From contig NZ_JARUBL010000001.1 of the NCBI RefSeq assembly GCF_029626155.1, forward strand, positions 2,914,001-2,978,000: DNA of 64,000 nucleotides, read 5' to 3'. Of the stretch, positions 34,085 through 45,058 are shown piece after piece; position 1 is the stretch's first letter, and every line of letters starts with the position of its first letter. A program made the translations under genes and the position numbers. The notes under the pieces were generated by a model that saw only the letters and a program-made list of their open reading frames with translations, searched no databases and was not told where the DNA came from. The stretch is from Solwaraspora sp. WMMD1047 (GTDB taxonomy: Bacteria > Actinomycetota > Actinomycetes > Mycobacteriales > Micromonosporaceae).

Positions 34085-34160
34085 CCTGGTACGCCTGGCG
34101 GACCGGCCCGGTTTTCGGCGCATTTCCGGCGCCCGAGACCGGGCCGGTACTGTCTTCGGA

Positions 34161-35627
34161 GTGGAAACCGACGGTCTCTTCCCACTCGCCGAACCCGGCG
34201 GGGTGCGCACCGCACCCCCGGCCGGTGGCGTCGGGAACGGCCTGACGCCGGCCACGGCCGACTCCCCGCTGCCGGTCCGGATGCGACCGGCGTCCCTGGA
34301 CGAACTGGTCGGGCAGGACCACCTGCTGGCCCCGGGCGCGCCGCTGCGGCAGCTGGTGACCGGCACCGCGCCGATGTCGGTGATCCTGTGGGGGCCGCCC
34401 GGCAGCGGCAAGACCACGATCGCGCACCTGGTGGCGGGCGCGACGGACCGCCGGTTCGTCGCGATGTCGGCGCTGACCGCCGGGGTCAAGGACGTCCGCG
34501 CGGTGATCGACACCGCCCGCCAGCAGCGGCGGGCCGGTGGCCGGCCGACGGTGCTCTTCATCGACGAGGTGCACCGGTTCAGCAAGACCCAGCAGGACGC
34601 GCTGCTGGCCGCGGTCGAGGATCGGACCGTCACGCTGCTGGCCGCGACCACCGAGAATCCGTACTTTTCGGTCATTTCGCCGCTGTTGTCCCGCTGTGTC
34701 CTGTTGACCCTGCAGCCGCTCGGCGACGACGCCGTCCGCGGTCTGCTGCGTCGCGCGATCTCCGACGAGCGCGGCCTGGCCGGCGCGCTCACCCTCGCCG
34801 ACGACGCGGAAGACCACCTGGTACGCCTCGCGGCCGGCGACGTCCGCAAGGCGTTGACCGCGCTGGAGGCGGCGGCCGGCTCGGCCGCGGCCCGGGGCGG
34901 CGGCGTGATCGACCTGGCCACCGCCGAGCAGGCCGTCGACGTGGCGGCGGTGCGCTACGACCGGGACGGCGACGCCCACTACGACGTGACGAGCGCCTTC
35001 ATCAAGAGCATGCGGGGCTCCGACGTCGACGCGGCGCTGCACTGGCTGGCCCGGATGCTGGTGGCCGGCGAGGACGCCCGGTTCATCGCCCGCCGGATCG
35101 TCATCTTCGCCAGCGAGGACATCGGGATGGCCGACCCGACCGCGCTGACGGTGGCCACCGCGGCCGCCCACGCCGTCGAGTACGTCGGCCTGCCCGAGGT
35201 GCAGCTCAACCTGGCCCAGGCCGTGATCCACATGGCCACCGCGCCCAAGTCGAACTCGGCCACCCGGGCGATCGGGGCGGCCATCAGTGACGTCCGGGCC
35301 GGTCGGGGCGCCGGGGTGCCCCGGGCGCTGCGGGACGCGCACTACTCCGGTGCCCGTGGCCTCGGCCACGGCACCGGCTACCGCTATCCACACGACGACC
35401 AGCGGGGCGTCGTGACCCAGCAGTACGCGCCGGACGACCTGGTGGGGGTCGACTATTACCAGCCCAGCGGCCACGGTGCCGAACGGGCGGTGGCCGGCCG
35501 GCTGCCGGTACTGCGCGGCATCGTCCGGGGTGGGCGGGCCGCGCAGAGCACGGTCGAGGGGGGCGCCGCCGACGGCGGTGCGACAGTCAACGGCGGCATC
35601 TCGGCCGCCGGGAAGGATCAACAGTGA
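34161..35627 (+). CDS. rarA: replication-associated recombination protein A (MgsA/RarA ATPase)
   Basis: 488 residues. A AAA+ clamp-loader-like ATPase acting at stalled replication forks. It starts [11 protein letters not shown], then [20 protein letters not shown]; Walker [15 protein letters not shown], Walker [21 protein letters not shown], sensor 1 [20 protein letters not shown], Arg finger region, and the MgsA C-terminal part [20 protein letters not shown]...[23 protein letters not shown] at 34161 is chosen because homologues begin near this motif; a longer frame upstream overlaps the previous gene and has no conserved content. Its stop overlaps the GTG of the Pro-rich gene. Confidence 0.93.
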   Translation: METDGLFPLAEPGGVRTAPPAGGVGNGLTPATADSPLPVRMRPASLDELVGQDHLLAPGAPLRQLVTGTAPMSVILWGPPGSGKTTIAHLVAGATDRRFVAMSALTAGVKDVRAVIDTARQQRRAGGRPTVLFIDEVHRFSKTQQDALLAAVEDRTVTLLAATTENPYFSVISPLLSRCVLLTLQPLGDDAVRGLLRRAISDERGLAGALTLADDAEDHLVRLAAGDVRKALTALEAAAGSAAARGGGVIDLATAEQAVDVAAVRYDRDGDAHYDVTSAFIKSMRGSDVDAALHWLARMLVAGEDARFIARRIVIFASEDIGMADPTALTVATAAAHAVEYVGLPEVQLNLAQAVIHMATAPKSNSATRAIGAAISDVRAGRGAGVPRALRDAHYSGARGLGHGTGYRYPHDDQRGVVTQQYAPDDLVGVDYYQPSGHGAERAVAGRLPVLRGIVRGGRAAQSTVEGGAADGGATVNGGISAAGKDQQ

Positions 35628-38600
35628 GATCGCGCGGTCCGGACCGGTCCGAGGACGGCCCCGACGAGCGGCGGGAGCCGCGAGCGAAGGGCCGCCGGTG
35701 GGGGCGGGGCAAGGCGGCCCCGGAATCCGCCGCCGCCGAGCCCGAGGTCAGCGGCGAGGAACTCGGCTGGATCGCCGACCTTCGTACCGCCAAGGAACAG
35801 CGGGCCGCGATCGGCCCGGAGGGGGCCGACGCCGACGAACCGCCGCCGGATCCGGGCGGCGGGCGCAAGCGTGCCCCCGGGCCGCGGCCTGAGGCGCCCA
35901 CCTCGGGTGCGCCCGGCCCGTCGAACGGTCTGCCGTTCGGTCCGCCCGCCGGGCCGCCTCCGGGTGCGCCCCCGGTCGGCCCTCCGCCCGGCCCACCATC
36001 TGGCCCGCCCCACCGGCGGGAGCCGGGTGCCGAGCCCGGTGCCCCCCGTCCCGGCGGATTTCGCCCGGGCGGCTCGCCGCCCGAGCCGTCACGGCCCGAC
36101 GCACCGCACCCGTCGGCCTCGCGGCCGGGGCCGCCGATGCCGCCGCCGGGTGGGAATCGGAGCCCGGTGCCCCCGGTCCACCGGTCGTCGGGGGAGTACC
36201 CGTCGGTCGACTTCCCCGCGGGCGGCGAGCGTCCGCCGGGCGGGTACCCGCCCGCCGGATACCCCTCGGGTGAGCCCGACCAGGGCCGTCGACGGGCAGC
36301 GGCGCCACCGGCGGGCGGTCGGCACGGTGCCCACGACGGCCCCGACCCGCGTCGCGGCGACCCGGTCGGTCCTGATCCGCGTCGGCCGGATCTGGCCGGT
36401 TCTGATCCGCGTCGGCCGGATCTGGCCGGTCCTGACCTGACGCGCGGTGACCGGCCTCGGCACGGTCGCGACGAGGCGGCGGAGGGCAGGCCCGGTCCGG
36501 CCGGTGCCCCGCGCCGGGCGGCCGAGCCCCGGGAGCCGGAGCCACCCGTCGGCCGCCGGGCGGCCGTGCCACCGGACACGCCGACCGGTGCCCACTCCGC
36601 CACCAGCGGTCGCGCCCCCGACCGACCGGTCGGACCGGATCCGAGGTCCAGGTTCGGACCGCACGGCGGCAGCGGCGGCAGCCCGGTGGTCGTGCCCAAG
36701 TCCGGCAACGCCCCGCCGCCGGTGCTGGCCAACCCCGATCCTCCCCGGACGCCGCCTTCGCCGCCGGTTCCCCCGCCGATGGGCGCGGGCCGGCACGGGG
36801 CGCCGGACGGCGGGTTCAACCGCTCCCGGCCCGCCGACGAGGGTGGCTCCCGCCCGGCCGGCCCGCCCGAGCCACGGCCGGGGCCGGCCGACCGGCGGGC
36901 CCCGACGCCGGCGACCGAACCCGGGCCGCCCGCGCCGCCGGACCGCCCGGCGCGCCCCTCCGACTGGATCCGCCGGGCCGCCCGGAGTCGCCCGGGGGAC
37001 ACCACGGTGCACCCGGACCGCCCGGCCGGCCCGCCGCCCGGTGGCCCGGCCGGCGGTGTCGGAACCCGCGGGCCGGCCGGCATCGGCGGCCAGCCAATGG
37101 ACGGCGGCCCGCCTCGTGGGATCGATGGTCCGCACCGTCGCCCTGATGGTCCGCTCCGTGGCGCGGATGGCGGCCCGGCCCGTGGTGCTGACGGCCCGCT
37201 CCGTGGTGCTGACGGTCCGCTCCGTGGTGCTGATGGCGGCCCGCGGCGTGGTCCGGCGCCGGGACCGGGTGCCCCCAGCGGTGCCGCCCGGGTGCCCACG
37301 GCACCGCCGATCGTTCCCGGGCGGGGCGACGGCGCGCCACCGATCGTTCCCGGCCGAGGTGACAACCGCCCCGGCCCCCACGGCCGGCACGACCCGGCGC
37401 CGGATGCCGGACCCCGCCCCACCGGCGGACCGCGCGGAGCGGCTTCGATGAACGGACCGTCGCGGCCCGGCGCACCGACGGCCCCCCAACGGGCCGGGGA
37501 GCGCGGTCCGCTGCGGGACGGGGAGAACCTGGGCCGGAGCCGAGGCGCCGGACCGGGCGACGGCCCGCCACCTCGATCGGGCCGACCCCCCGCGTCCGAC
37601 CGGATGGGTCCGGGTCCGGACCGCATGGGCCCGGATGACCGGGGTCCCGGTCCGGACCGGATGGGCCGGGATCGCATGGGCGCCGGCCCGGATCGGATGG
37701 GCGCGGATCGGATGGGTCCCGGCCCCGACCGCCCGCGTCCGGATCGGATGGGCGCTGGCCCGGATCGGGACCGGATGGGGCCGGAGCAGCCGCCGGACGG
37801 TCCGCCCGGCGGCAACGGAGCGCCGGTGGCCCGGGCCGCGGCTGCCGTGCCGGCCCCGCCGGCCCGGGCGGCGGCCCCGGTGGCCGCCGCGCCGGTCCGC
37901 GCTGCGGCCACCCCCGGTGCGCTGGCAGATCCGCGTACCAGTGGACCGCTGCCGGGCGGCCCGGGTGCCGCCGTACCGGTATCGCCGGCGACCGGCGACG
38001 ACCGGGACCCCAACCGCGACGACGACCGCGACGGTGGCCGGTCGGCCGGCTCCGGCCGGCAGTTGGTCGCCCGGATGAGCACCTTCGACGGTGCCCGCTC
38101 CGAGGTCCGCCGCCAGATCCGCGAGAAGAAGCGGCTCCGGTTGGTCGCGTTGGCGCTGGTGCTGGTGGCGTTGGTCGCGGCGGTTCCGGTCTACATGGGA
38201 ATCCGGACCGCGACCCGGGACCCGGTGTTCACCTCGCTGGACTCGCTGGCGGTGCCGGCGTGGGCGGCGGAGCAGACGGTGGACGGGGTCAGCGGGAGCC
38301 GCTGGTGCCTGATCGACTGCCGGTTCCGGGAGCGCAACGTCGAGTCGCAGCGGTCGCCGGTCGAGACGGCCCAGGCCTACCAGCAGGCGTTGGTGGCCGA
38401 TGGTTGGCGCTCCTGGAAGCCGGCCGGCTACTGCCCGGAGCAGCCGGTGGAGGGAAGCTACACCTGCTGGCAGCGCGACGAGCTGACCCTCGACCTGTGG
38501 GTCCGGGCACCGGCCTGCGCCGCCGACCCGCTGCGGGGCCGTCCCACGGTGGACCCGACCGCCGACCCCTCCGGGGCGCCGCCGGAGTCCGCCGGGGAAC

Positions 38601-38791
38601 CGCCGGCCGACCAGCAGCTGCCGGGCACCGACGAGTGCGACGGCTCGGTGGTGTCGGTGAAGGTCCGCAACGCGATCGACGACGAGCGGTTGCGGCCCCA
38701 GCCGAGCATCGACCCCTCCTTCACCGGGGAGGATCCCGATCCGATCTTCACCGACGACCCGCTGCAGGAGCTGACTCCGTCACCGTCCTGA
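35624..38791 (+). CDS. giant Pro/Gly/Arg-rich single-span membrane protein, function unknown
   Basis: 1055 residues. A short conserved-looking segment [20 protein letters not shown] lies near residue 50. About 750 residues of low-complexity Pro/Gly/Arg/Asp sequence follow, with local repeats ([32 protein letters not shown]). Then come a basic segment [15 protein letters not shown], one membrane helix [20 protein letters not shown], and an external ~190-residue domain with six Cys residues ([36 protein letters not shown]). The long disordered part is presumably cytoplasmic. The GTG start overlaps the rarA stop. Function unknown; the layout suggests a cell-envelope or signalling scaffold. Confidence 0.7.
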   Translation: MRSRGPDRSEDGPDERREPRAKGRRWGRGKAAPESAAAEPEVSGEELGWIADLRTAKEQRAAIGPEGADADEPPPDPGGGRKRAPGPRPEAPTSGAPGPSNGLPFGPPAGPPPGAPPVGPPPGPPSGPPHRREPGAEPGAPRPGGFRPGGSPPEPSRPDAPHPSASRPGPPMPPPGGNRSPVPPVHRSSGEYPSVDFPAGGERPPGGYPPAGYPSGEPDQGRRRAAAPPAGGRHGAHDGPDPRRGDPVGPDPRRPDLAGSDPRRPDLAGPDLTRGDRPRHGRDEAAEGRPGPAGAPRRAAEPREPEPPVGRRAAVPPDTPTGAHSATSGRAPDRPVGPDPRSRFGPHGGSGGSPVVVPKSGNAPPPVLANPDPPRTPPSPPVPPPMGAGRHGAPDGGFNRSRPADEGGSRPAGPPEPRPGPADRRAPTPATEPGPPAPPDRPARPSDWIRRAARSRPGDTTVHPDRPAGPPPGGPAGGVGTRGPAGIGGQPMDGGPPRGIDGPHRRPDGPLRGADGGPARGADGPLRGADGPLRGADGGPRRGPAPGPGAPSGAARVPTAPPIVPGRGDGAPPIVPGRGDNRPGPHGRHDPAPDAGPRPTGGPRGAASMNGPSRPGAPTAPQRAGERGPLRDGENLGRSRGAGPGDGPPPRSGRPPASDRMGPGPDRMGPDDRGPGPDRMGRDRMGAGPDRMGADRMGPGPDRPRPDRMGAGPDRDRMGPEQPPDGPPGGNGAPVARAAAAVPAPPARAAAPVAAAPVRAAATPGALADPRTSGPLPGGPGAAVPVSPATGDDRDPNRDDDRDGGRSAGSGRQLVARMSTFDGARSEVRRQIREKKRLRLVALALVLVALVAAVPVYMGIRTATRDPVFTSLDSLAVPAWAAEQTVDGVSGSRWCLIDCRFRERNVESQRSPVETAQAYQQALVADGWRSWKPAGYCPEQPVEGSYTCWQRDELTLDLWVRAPACAADPLRGRPTVDPTADPSGAPPESAGEPPADQQLPGTDECDGSVVSVKVRNAIDDERLRPQPSIDPSFTGEDPDPIFTDDPLQELTPSPS

Positions 38792-38931
38792 CGGACCGAT
38801 CGTCACGGACGGTAGGGTCTGCATGGTGCGTCGGGGCGGCGACCTGAGGTGGCGGGTCCGCCGGTGGTAGCCGGGCCACGGGCCTGGGTAACACGGTCGC
38901 GATTCGGATTGTTCGGTAGAGGAGGACTCGG

Positions 38932-39393
38932 GTGAACCCTGGACAGATCGCCGCGCTCGTCGCGGCCGGCGCGTTCCTGATGCTGGTGATCGTGCTGGCC
39001 GTGCCCATCCTGCGACTGCGGCACACCGTCGACGCGGCGACCCGGGCCATCAACGACCTGAACGACCAGGCGGGGCCGATCCTCGGCAACGTCAACACCA
39101 CCGTGGCGAACGTGAACACCGCGCTGGAGCAGGTGCACACCTCGCTGGACGGGGTGAACATCCAGCTGGCCAAGATCGACACGATGACCGGCCACGCGCA
39201 GAACGTCACCGCGAACGTCGCGAACCTCGCCACCGTGGTCTCGGCCGCGGCGGCGAATCCGCTGGTCAAGGTCGCCGCCTTCGGGTACGGCGTGCGCCGG
39301 GCGGCAGCCGCCCGCCGGCACGCCGAGACCGAGCGCGAGGTCCGGACCACACTCAAGCAGCAGCGCCGGGCGAGCCGGCGCGGCAACCGCTGA
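38932..39393 (+). CDS. DUF948 domain-containing membrane protein
   Basis: 153 residues: one N-terminal helix GQIAALVAAGAFLMLVIVLA, then a heptad-like helical region with repeated Asn/Val spacing (NVNTTVANVNTALEQVHTSL, DGVNIQLAKIDTMTGHAQNV) typical of DUF948, and a basic tail. It precedes a second small membrane gene and alaS, an order that is widespread in actinobacteria. GAGGAGGA lies just before the GTG start. Function is unknown. Confidence 0.82.
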   Translation: MNPGQIAALVAAGAFLMLVIVLAVPILRLRHTVDAATRAINDLNDQAGPILGNVNTTVANVNTALEQVHTSLDGVNIQLAKIDTMTGHAQNVTANVANLATVVSAAAANPLVKVAAFGYGVRRAAAARRHAETEREVRTTLKQQRRASRRGNR

Positions 39394-39409
39394 CGGAGGT
39401 AGCGCCAAG

Positions 39410-39715
39410 ATGAAGCGGTTGCTCTGGCTGGGCGTGGGCCTGGCCGTCGGCGCCCTGGTGGTGCGCAAGATGACCCGTACCGCGCAGTCGTTCACCCCCG
39501 GCGGCATCGCCGGCTCCCTGTCGGAATCCGCTGGCGGCGCGGTCGAGGCGCTGCGTAGCTTCGTGGAGGACGTCCGGCTCGGCATGGCGGAGCGGGAGCA
39601 GCAGATCCATGACGCGTTCGCCGAGGGCGTCGCGTTCGACGACCAGTTCGCCGAGCTGCGGGACGACCCGCGGATCGGCGACCAGGAGATCTTTCCGGAG
39701 GAAGGCGCACGATGA
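39410..39715 (+). CDS. small membrane protein upstream of alaS (DUF6167-like)
   Basis: 101 residues beginning [20 protein letters not shown], a single membrane helix with a positive flank. An amphipathic region follows ([20 protein letters not shown]), then [20 protein letters not shown] and an acidic end. The pattern fits a conserved actinobacterial family always found just before alaS; I assign DUF6167 from memory. Its stop overlaps the alaS ATG (ATGA), so it is co-translated with alaS. Confidence 0.7.
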   Translation: MKRLLWLGVGLAVGALVVRKMTRTAQSFTPGGIAGSLSESAGGAVEALRSFVEDVRLGMAEREQQIHDAFAEGVAFDDQFAELRDDPRIGDQEIFPEEGAR

Positions 39716-42393
39716 AGACGGCGGAGATCAAGCGGCGGTTCCTCGCGCATTTCGAGGCCAACGGCCATGCCGTGGTGCCGTCCGCTCCGCTGCCCGCCAT
39801 CTCTGATCCGAACCTGTTGTTCATCAACGCGGGCATGGTTCAGTTCGTGCCGTACTTCCTCGGCCAGCGCACCCCGCCGTGGCAGCGGGCCGCGAGCGTG
39901 CAGAAGTGCATCCGGACGCCGGACATCGACGAGGTGGGCAAGACCAGCCGGCACGGCACGTTCTTCCAGATGAACGGCAACTTCTCCTTCGGCGACTACT
40001 TCAAGGCGGGCGCCATCCCGCTGGCCTGGGAGCTGTCCACCAAGCCGGTGGAGCAGGGCGGCTTCGGGCTGGATCCGGAGCGGATCTGGGCGACCGTCTA
40101 CCTCGACGACGACGAGGGATTCGAGATCTGGCGGCAGACCGGGGTGCCGGTCGAGCGGATCGTGCGCCGGGGTAAGAAGGACAACTTCTGGTCGATGGGG
40201 ATTCCCGGTCCGGCCGGCCCCTGCTCGGAGCTCTACTACGACCGTGGCCCGGCGTACGGGCCGGACGGCGGCCCCGAGGTCGACGAGGACCGCTACCTGG
40301 AGTACTGGAACCTCGTCTTCATGCAGTTCGAGATCACCGATGTGGTCGACAAGGAGACCTTCCGAATCGTCGGGGACCTGCCGGCGAAGAACATCGACAC
40401 CGGCATGGGCCTGGAGCGGATCGCCTCGATCCTGCAGGGCGTCGACAACCTCTACGAGATCGACGAGGTGCGGCCGATCCTGGACCGGGCGGCGGAGCTG
40501 ACCGGCAAGCGGTACGGCTCGCGGTCCGGGCACGCGGCGCACGAGTCGCACCCGGACGACGTACGGCTGCGGGTGATCGCCGACCACGTCCGCACCTCGC
40601 TGATGCTGATCGGGGACGGGGTGACCCCGGGCAACGAGGGCCGCGGCTACGTGCTGCGGAGGATCATGCGGCGGGCGATCCGGGCGATGCGGCTGCTCGG
40701 CTGGCAGGACCGGGCGCTGCCCGAGCTGCTGCCGGTGGCCCGGGACTGCATGTCGCCGTCGTACCCGGAGCTGGCGACCGACTTCGACCGGATCTCGCAG
40801 TACGCGTACGCGGAGGAGGAGGCGTTCCTGTCCACGCTGCGGGCCGGCACCACGATCCTCGACACCGCGCTCGCGCAGACCCGCTCGTCCGGCGGCGCGG
40901 CGCTGTCGGGGGAGAAGGCGTTCCAGCTGCACGACACGTACGGCTTCCCGATCGACCTGACCCTGGAGATCGCCGCCGAGCAGGGCCTCACGGTGGACGA
41001 GGACGGCTTCCGGCGGCTGATGGCCGACCAGCGGTCCCGGGCCAAGGCCGACGCGCGGGCGCGCAAGACCGGCCACACCGACGTGTCGGCGTACCGGTCG
41101 GTGCTCGACGACGGCGGACCGGTGGAGTTCACCGGCTACACCGAGGTCTCCCGCGAGTCCCGGGTCCGGGCGCTGCTCGACGGCACCGGCGGGGCGCTCG
41201 CCGCGGCCGGCGAGGGCGACCTGGTGGAGCTGGTGCTGGACGCCACCCCGTTCTACGCCGAGGGCGGCGGCCAGCAGCCGGACCAGGGTCTGATCACCGT
41301 CGGCGGTGGCCAGCTGGAGATCCTGGACGTGCAGCAGCCCGTGCCGGGGCTGATCGTGCACAAGGCCCGGGTGCTGCGCGGCGAGGTGCGCAGCGGAGAG
41401 GGCGGGCTGGCGGAGATCGACATCACCCGGCGGCGGGCGATCTCCCGGTCGCACACCGCCACCCACCTGGTCCACCAGACGATGCGCAACTTCCTCGGCG
41501 AGTCCGCCACCCAGGCCGGGTCGCTGAACGCGCCGGGCCGGCTGCGGTTCGACTTCAACACCCCGACCGGGGTGGCGCCGAGCGTGCTCGTCGACGTGGA
41601 GCAGCAGGTGAACGAGGTGCTCCTGGCCGACCTGGAGGTGCACGCGTTCATCACCTCGCAGGAAGAGGCCCGCCGGCTCGGTGCGATGGCGCTCTTCGGC
41701 GAGAAGTACGGCGACGAGGTGCGGGTCGTCGAGGTCGGCGACTACGCCCGGGAGCTGTGCGGCGGCACCCACGTGGCGCGCTCCGGCCAGCTCGGCCTGG
41801 TGAAGATCCTCTCCGAGTCGTCGATCGGCTCGGGCGTGCGCCGGGTCGAGGCGCTGGTCGGCATCGACGCGTTCCGGTTCCTGGCCAAGGAGCACCTGCT
41901 GGTGTCCCGGCTGGCGGAGCTGTACCGGGTCCCCACCGACCAGGTGGCCGACCGGGTGGAGCAGACCGTGACCCAGCTGCGCGACGCCGAGAAGGAGCTG
42001 GAGAAGCTGCGCGCCCAGCTGGTGCTGGGTGGGGCGGCGGCGCTGGCGGCGCAGGCCCGGGACGTGCGCGGGGTGGCCTACGTCGGCACCGAGGCGCCGG
42101 AGGGTGCCGGCGGCAACGACGTACGGACCCTCGCGCAGGAGATCCGGGGCAAGGTCGACCCGGCCCGGCCGGCGGTGGTGGCGGTGGCCGCCCGCTCCGG
42201 CGGCAAGGCGTCGCTGGTGGTCGCGCTCAACGCGGCGGCGAAGGCGCGGGGGCTGTCGGCGGCCGATCTGGTCAAGGGCGCGCTCTCCGGTCGGGGCGGC
42301 GGCAACGCCGATCTGGCGCAGGGCGGCGGGCTGCCGGCGGCGGAGGCGCCGAACCTGTTGACCGCGGTCGAGAAGGCGCTTGCCGACGCGTGA
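39712..42393 (+). CDS. alaS: alanine--tRNA ligase
   Basis: 893 residues, full length for a bacterial AlaRS that charges tRNA-Ala. The N-terminus [20 protein letters not shown] and class II aminoacylation core ([35 protein letters not shown]) are intact. The editing domain carries [17 protein letters not shown] with the zinc-binding HxxxH, and [15 protein letters not shown] the second metal motif. The C-terminal C-Ala domain is glycine-rich ([15 protein letters not shown]). The gene opens a block (alaS-ruvX-mltG-aroE) with typical actinobacterial order. Confidence 0.98.
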   Translation: MKTAEIKRRFLAHFEANGHAVVPSAPLPAISDPNLLFINAGMVQFVPYFLGQRTPPWQRAASVQKCIRTPDIDEVGKTSRHGTFFQMNGNFSFGDYFKAGAIPLAWELSTKPVEQGGFGLDPERIWATVYLDDDEGFEIWRQTGVPVERIVRRGKKDNFWSMGIPGPAGPCSELYYDRGPAYGPDGGPEVDEDRYLEYWNLVFMQFEITDVVDKETFRIVGDLPAKNIDTGMGLERIASILQGVDNLYEIDEVRPILDRAAELTGKRYGSRSGHAAHESHPDDVRLRVIADHVRTSLMLIGDGVTPGNEGRGYVLRRIMRRAIRAMRLLGWQDRALPELLPVARDCMSPSYPELATDFDRISQYAYAEEEAFLSTLRAGTTILDTALAQTRSSGGAALSGEKAFQLHDTYGFPIDLTLEIAAEQGLTVDEDGFRRLMADQRSRAKADARARKTGHTDVSAYRSVLDDGGPVEFTGYTEVSRESRVRALLDGTGGALAAAGEGDLVELVLDATPFYAEGGGQQPDQGLITVGGGQLEILDVQQPVPGLIVHKARVLRGEVRSGEGGLAEIDITRRRAISRSHTATHLVHQTMRNFLGESATQAGSLNAPGRLRFDFNTPTGVAPSVLVDVEQQVNEVLLADLEVHAFITSQEEARRLGAMALFGEKYGDEVRVVEVGDYARELCGGTHVARSGQLGLVKILSESSIGSGVRRVEALVGIDAFRFLAKEHLLVSRLAELYRVPTDQVADRVEQTVTQLRDAEKELEKLRAQLVLGGAAALAAQARDVRGVAYVGTEAPEGAGGNDVRTLAQEIRGKVDPARPAVVAVAARSGGKASLVVALNAAAKARGLSAADLVKGALSGRGGGNADLAQGGGLPAAEAPNLLTAVEKALADA

Positions 42394-42461
42394 CCGGGCC
42401 GCTCGTTGAACCATCCGGCGCGGGCGCCCGTACCACTGATCGGGAGGTTCGGTAGCCGCGG

Positions 42462-42920
42462 ATGAGTGACTTCTCACGAGGCGTACGGCTCGGCGTCGAT
42501 GTCGGCCAGGTCCGGGTCGGGGTGGCTGTCTCGGACCCGGACGGCATCCTGGCCACCCCGTTGGTGACCCTGGCCCGCGACGTTACGACCGTAAATGAGG
42601 GGATTCCGGCTGATATCTCGGAACTCGCGCGTCTCGTTGAATTCCACGCAGCCGTCGAGGTGGCGGTCGGCCTGCCGGTCAACCTGGCCGGCCGACACGG
42701 CCCGGCGGCCACCCAGGTCAGCGCGTATGCCAGACGTTTGGCCGAGGTCATCGCACCAGTGCGGGTGAGTTTGGTGGACGAGAGGATGTCGACGGTGGTG
42801 GCTAGTCGTAGGCTGTCCGAGCGAGGCGTCCGGGGAAGGCGCCAACGCGCCGTGGTCGATCAGGCGGCCGCGGTGGAGATCCTGCAGAGCTGGCTGGACG
42901 CGCAGCGGAGGCGGACCTAG
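42462..42920 (+). CDS. ruvX: Holliday junction resolvase-like protein RuvX/YqgF
   Basis: 152 residues with an RNase H-like fold: LGVDVGQVRVGVAVSDPDGI carries the first catalytic Asp. AVEVAVGLPVNLAGRHGPAA is the second strand-turn, VSLVDERMSTVVASRRL the conserved DER motif and AVVDQAAAVEILQSWLD the last catalytic Asp. Family members process 16S rRNA 5' ends and/or nucleic-acid junctions. The start is ATG at 42462 with GGGAGG farther upstream. mltG begins immediately after its TAG. Confidence 0.93.
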   Translation: MSDFSRGVRLGVDVGQVRVGVAVSDPDGILATPLVTLARDVTTVNEGIPADISELARLVEFHAAVEVAVGLPVNLAGRHGPAATQVSAYARRLAEVIAPVRVSLVDERMSTVVASRRLSERGVRGRRQRAVVDQAAAVEILQSWLDAQRRRT

Positions 42921-44108
42921 ATGATCGACGAACTTGAGCTCGCGTTCGACGAGCGCGAGGAGAAGGGGCGGCGGCGCCACCGCGGCACCCGACGGCGGAA
43001 GTCCGGCGGGCGGGGCAAGACCGTCGTGTCACTGCTCATGGCGTTCGTCCTGCTCGGGGTCCTTGGCGGCGCCGCCTGGTACGGCTTCGACCGGGTGCAG
43101 GGGATGTTCTCCGCGCCCGACTACGACGGCGGCGGCACGGGCGAGGTGACCATCGAGGTCAAGGCCGGCGACACCGCCACCGAGATCGGCAACACCCTGG
43201 TCACCGCCGGGGTGGTCAAGAGCGCGAAGGCGTTCATCAACGCCGCCCAGGAGAACTCGCTCAGCCAGAACATCCAGCCCGGCTTCTACATCGTCCGCAA
43301 GGAGATGTCGGCCGACACGGCGTTGTCGATGCTGCTGGACCTGAAGAACAAGGTCTCCAACCGGGTCACCATCCCGGAGGGGCGCACCACCAAACAGGTG
43401 CTGAAACTGCTCTCCGAGGCGACCGAGATCCCGCTGGCGGAGTTCGAGCAGGCGGCGAAGGACCCGATCGCGCTCGGCGTGCCGGAGTTCTGGTTCAACC
43501 GCACCGACGGCAAGAAGGCCGCCGGGTCGGTCGAGGGCTTCCTCTACCCGGACACCTACGACCTGGAACCGAACGTCACCGCCGAGAGCCTGCTCGAGCT
43601 GATGGTGCAGAACTTCCTCAGCGTGGCCGAGGAGATGAAGTTCGTCGAGCGGGTGGAGGCCGAACGCGGCGGGGTCTCCCCGTACGAGGCGCTCATCGTC
43701 GCCTCGCTGGCGCAGGCCGAGGCCGGCATCCCCGAGGACCTCGGCAAGGTGGCCCGGGTCGCCTACAACCGGGTCTACAGCGGCGACTTCTTCTGTGGAT
43801 GCCTGGAGATGGACGTCACGGTCAACTACTGGCTGGAGGCGACCGGCAAGCCGACCAAGTCGTCGGGGGAGATGACAGCCGCGGAGCTGGACAACCCGAA
43901 GAACCCGTACAACCGCAAGCTCGAGGGGATGATCCCCGGCCCGATCAACAACCCGGGCAAGCTGGCCATGGAGGCGGCCATGGACCCGCCGGCGGGCAAG
44001 TGGCTGTTCTTCGTGGCGATCGAGAAGAACGGCAAGTCGGCCTTTGCCGAGACCAACGCCGAACACGAGCAGAACGTCCAGAAGGCGAGAGAGAACGGTG
44101 TGCTCTGA
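42921..44108 (+). CDS. mltG: endolytic murein transglycosylase MltG
   Basis: 395 residues. A charged cytoplasmic N-terminus (RRRHRGTRRRKSGGRGK) and one membrane helix VVSLLMAFVLLGVLGGAAWY lead to the YceG domain. That begins with a LysM-like part (VTIEVKAGDTATEIGNTLVT), then TIPEGRTTKQVLKLL and EGFLYPDTYDLEP. The catalytic Glu lies in LIVASLAQAEAGIPEDLGKV, followed by VARVAYNRV and the closing NPYNRKLEGMIPGPINNPGK. It cuts nascent peptidoglycan strands at the outer face of the membrane. No spacer to ruvX; aroE starts 12 nt after its stop. Confidence 0.95.
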   Translation: MIDELELAFDEREEKGRRRHRGTRRRKSGGRGKTVVSLLMAFVLLGVLGGAAWYGFDRVQGMFSAPDYDGGGTGEVTIEVKAGDTATEIGNTLVTAGVVKSAKAFINAAQENSLSQNIQPGFYIVRKEMSADTALSMLLDLKNKVSNRVTIPEGRTTKQVLKLLSEATEIPLAEFEQAAKDPIALGVPEFWFNRTDGKKAAGSVEGFLYPDTYDLEPNVTAESLLELMVQNFLSVAEEMKFVERVEAERGGVSPYEALIVASLAQAEAGIPEDLGKVARVAYNRVYSGDFFCGCLEMDVTVNYWLEATGKPTKSSGEMTAAELDNPKNPYNRKLEGMIPGPINNPGKLAMEAAMDPPAGKWLFFVAIEKNGKSAFAETNAEHEQNVQKARENGVL

Positions 44109-44120
44109 GCCGGTGACCCG

Positions 44121-44966
44121 GTGACCGGGCCGCTGCCGGCCCCGCGCCGGGCCGCGGTGCTGGGCAAGCCGATCGGCCACTCGCTCTCCCCGGTGATCCA
44201 CAACGCCGGGTACGGGGCGGCCGGGCTGACCGGCTGGTCGTACACGGCGGTGGAGTGCGCGGAGGCCGAGCTGCCGGACCTGGTGGCCGGCCTCGGCCCC
44301 GAGTGGGCCGGCCTGTCGCTGACCATGCCGCTGAAGGAGGTGGCGCTCACGGTCGCCACCGAGGTGGCGCCCGTCGCGGCGGCGGTCGGTGCCGCCAACA
44401 CCCTGGTCCGCCGGCCGGACGGCTCCTGGTTCGCCGACAACACCGACGTCACCGGCATGGTGGCCGTGCTGACCGAGGCCGGGGTCCGTCCCGGGGCACG
44501 GTTCGCGCTGCTCGGGGCCGGCGGGACGGCCCGCGCGGCACTGGCCGCCGCCGCCCGGTTGCGTGCCGAGCGGGTCTCCATCTGTGTCCGCCGTCGAGCG
44601 GCCGGCCTGGACCTGGCCGGGGTGGCCGACGGGCTGGGGTTGTGCACCGAGGTCCTGGACTGGGCGGACGCGGCGACGCTCGCCGGTGCCGAGGTGTTGA
44701 TCTCCACGGTGCCCCGGGGGGCGGCCGATCAGTTGGCCGACGCGGCGATCTTCACCCGCCCGGAGACGGTGCTCTTCGACGTGGTCTACGTACCCTGGCC
44801 GACCCCGCTGGCGGCGGTGGCCGCCGCGGCCGGCTGCCCGGTGGTTTCCGGCCTCGATCTGCTGCTGGCCCAGGCGGTCGGCCAGTTCGAGCAGTTCACC
44901 GGCGTCCCCGCCCCGGTGCCGGCGATGTCGGCCGCCCTCGCGGCGGCGACCCGCCCACCCGACTGA
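44121..44966 (+). CDS. aroE: shikimate dehydrogenase
   Basis: 281 residues; reduces 3-dehydroshikimate to shikimate with NADPH. GKPIGHSLSPVIHNAGYGAA is the substrate-binding signature, SLTMPLKEVALTVA holds the catalytic Lys, AANTLVRRPDGSWFADNTDV the Asn/Asp pair, and ARFALLGAGGTARAALAAAA the NADP-binding loop. It ends GLDLLLAQAVGQFEQFTGVP. GTG start 12 nt after mltG. In many actinobacteria aroC follows at once; here an efflux pump and regulator are inserted between. Confidence 0.95.
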   Translation: MTGPLPAPRRAAVLGKPIGHSLSPVIHNAGYGAAGLTGWSYTAVECAEAELPDLVAGLGPEWAGLSLTMPLKEVALTVATEVAPVAAAVGAANTLVRRPDGSWFADNTDVTGMVAVLTEAGVRPGARFALLGAGGTARAALAAAARLRAERVSICVRRRAAGLDLAGVADGLGLCTEVLDWADAATLAGAEVLISTVPRGAADQLADAAIFTRPETVLFDVVYVPWPTPLAAVAAAAGCPVVSGLDLLLAQAVGQFEQFTGVPAPVPAMSAALAAATRPPD

Positions 44967-45058
44967 CCGCCTGGCCCACCGGCCTGACCAGCGCCCGGCT
45001 ACCGGCACCGCTGACCGCTGACCTCCTGACGGGCTGTCAGCCCGACTTCTCCAGTACC

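Noticed and set aside
35587-38082. 831-residue minus-strand frame opposite the Pro-rich gene
   Set aside because: High-GC antisense shadow with Gly/Pro/Arg/Ser composition; no start context and no recognisable domain.
38803-42477. 1224-residue minus-strand frame opposite alaS
   Set aside because: alaS is unambiguous on the plus strand; the antisense frame is low-complexity shadow.
44990-45058. Possible terminator hairpin (CGGGCT/AGCCCG) between aroE and the MFS gene
   Set aside because: Only six base pairs with flanking mismatches; not strong enough to call.
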